This document shows, piece after piece, positions 6,312 through 6,479 of a DNA stretch of 6,479 bases. Position 1 is the stretch's first letter. Every line of letters starts with the position of its first letter. This DNA comes from Syntrophaceae bacterium UBA2192. Its GTDB lineage: Bacteria; Desulfobacterota; Syntrophia; Syntrophales; UBA2192. The DNA lies in the NCBI GenBank assembly GCA_002327315.1, contig DCVI01000079.1, forward strand, positions 1 through 6,479, written 5' to 3'. Made by a program: the position numbers and the translations under genes. The notes below the pieces were generated by a model, which was not told where the DNA came from, did no database searches, and saw nothing but the letters and a program-made list of their open reading frames with translations.

Positions 6312-6340
6312 TTTCTAGCATCATATCCGTGACGTGTCAA
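6312..6340 (-). promoter_or_regulatory. Extended -10 sigma-70-type promoter for tRNA-Pro
   Basis: On the minus strand TTGACA (6335-6340) is followed after 17 bases by TAGAAA (6312-6317), with TGC directly before the -10 box forming an extended -10 motif. The -10 box ends 20 bases before the mature tRNA 5' end, so a start near 6305 is expected. Two copies of ACGGATAT flank the -35 box. Confidence 0.75.
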
Positions 6341-6351
6341 GCGATATCCGT
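6323..6351 (-). repeat. Direct repeat ACGGATAT spaced 21 bp across the tRNA-Pro -35 region
   Basis: The minus strand carries ACGGATAT at 6351-6344 and again at 6330-6323, a period of 21 bp or about two helical turns. One copy is just upstream of TTGACA and the other is in the spacer. It could be a pair of sites for one regulator, but two eight-base copies can also arise by chance. Confidence 0.4.
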
Positions 6352-6479
6352 CCCTGACAGGGTTATCCTTGCGTGTATTTGGGTGAAAAAACAAGCCTGC
6401 GATGGGTGCGTAAAACTGCCGGCAGAGCGCAGGAGGGCTGCAGTAAAAAGAACCCCTGTACCCGGTCCCCTGAACCCTG
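6352..6479. other. Non-coding flank upstream of the tRNA-Pro promoter
   Basis: I see no supported gene in this stretch. It holds a short palindrome CCCTGACAGGG (6352-6362). It also holds a minus-strand arrangement that might be a weak terminator for a gene outside the window: stem CCTGCG/CGCAGG (6428-6433 with 6396-6401), a 26-base loop containing the palindrome CTGCCGGCAG (6416-6425), then TTGTTTTTT (6394-6386). The last 30 bases contain three CAGGG copies on the minus strand. Confidence 0.4.

Noticed and set aside
6363..6479. A minus-strand frame open from the window edge to a TAA at 6365-6363, possibly the end of an upstream gene
   Set aside because: About 38 codons have weak third-position GC compared with the neighbouring genes and no recognisable protein character. 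Chance openness is sufficient explanation.

Overview
This window is a housekeeping stretch read entirely on the minus strand. It holds four protein genes (tig, clpP, clpX, lon) flanked by four tRNA genes. GC content is fairly high and strongly biased at third codon positions. Every tRNA encodes its own CCA end. The ClpX zinc domain, the Lon N-terminus and the gene order tig-clpP-clpX-lon suggest a delta-proteobacterial / Desulfobacterota-type bacterium. That placement is inferred from protein style and synteny, not from a phylogeny. I see no mobile element, CRISPR array, phage gene or signature of recent transfer.

Layout in the direction of transcription (right to left). At 6479-6292 there is non-coding DNA with a good promoter for tRNA-Pro(GGG) at 6291-6215. 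From 6214 to 6029 there is a 186-base intergenic region with three stem-loops: a plus-oriented terminator with a T7 tail, an inverted repeat, and a minus-oriented terminator. It ends in a strong TTGACA-17-TATATA promoter. That promoter drives tRNA-Leu(TAG) at 6028-5943, followed after only 31 bases by tig. Then come clpP, clpX and lon with gaps of 29, 10 and 17 bases. Both later junctions place the upstream stop codon against or inside the next Shine-Dalgarno sequence. After lon, a stem-loop overlaps the -35 box of a further TTGACA promoter for the tandem tRNA-Val(TAC) and tRNA-Asp(GTC) at 172-5. No gene-free stretch exceeds 300 bases.

The protein genes form one proteostasis unit. Trigger factor receives nascent chains at the ribosome exit tunnel. 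ClpX unfolds tagged or damaged proteins and feeds them to the ClpP chamber. Lon is the independent ATP-dependent protease. The absence of a visible promoter or terminator between tRNA-Leu and tig implies a shared primary transcript from which the tRNA is cut out.

I did not find an undescribed system here. The best leads are small. They are an orphan plus-strand terminator that might end a short antisense-oriented RNA, a tRNA acting as the 5' leader of the protease operon, a 21-bp-spaced direct repeat over the tRNA-Pro promoter, and a VGF rather than IGF ClpP-docking loop in ClpX.
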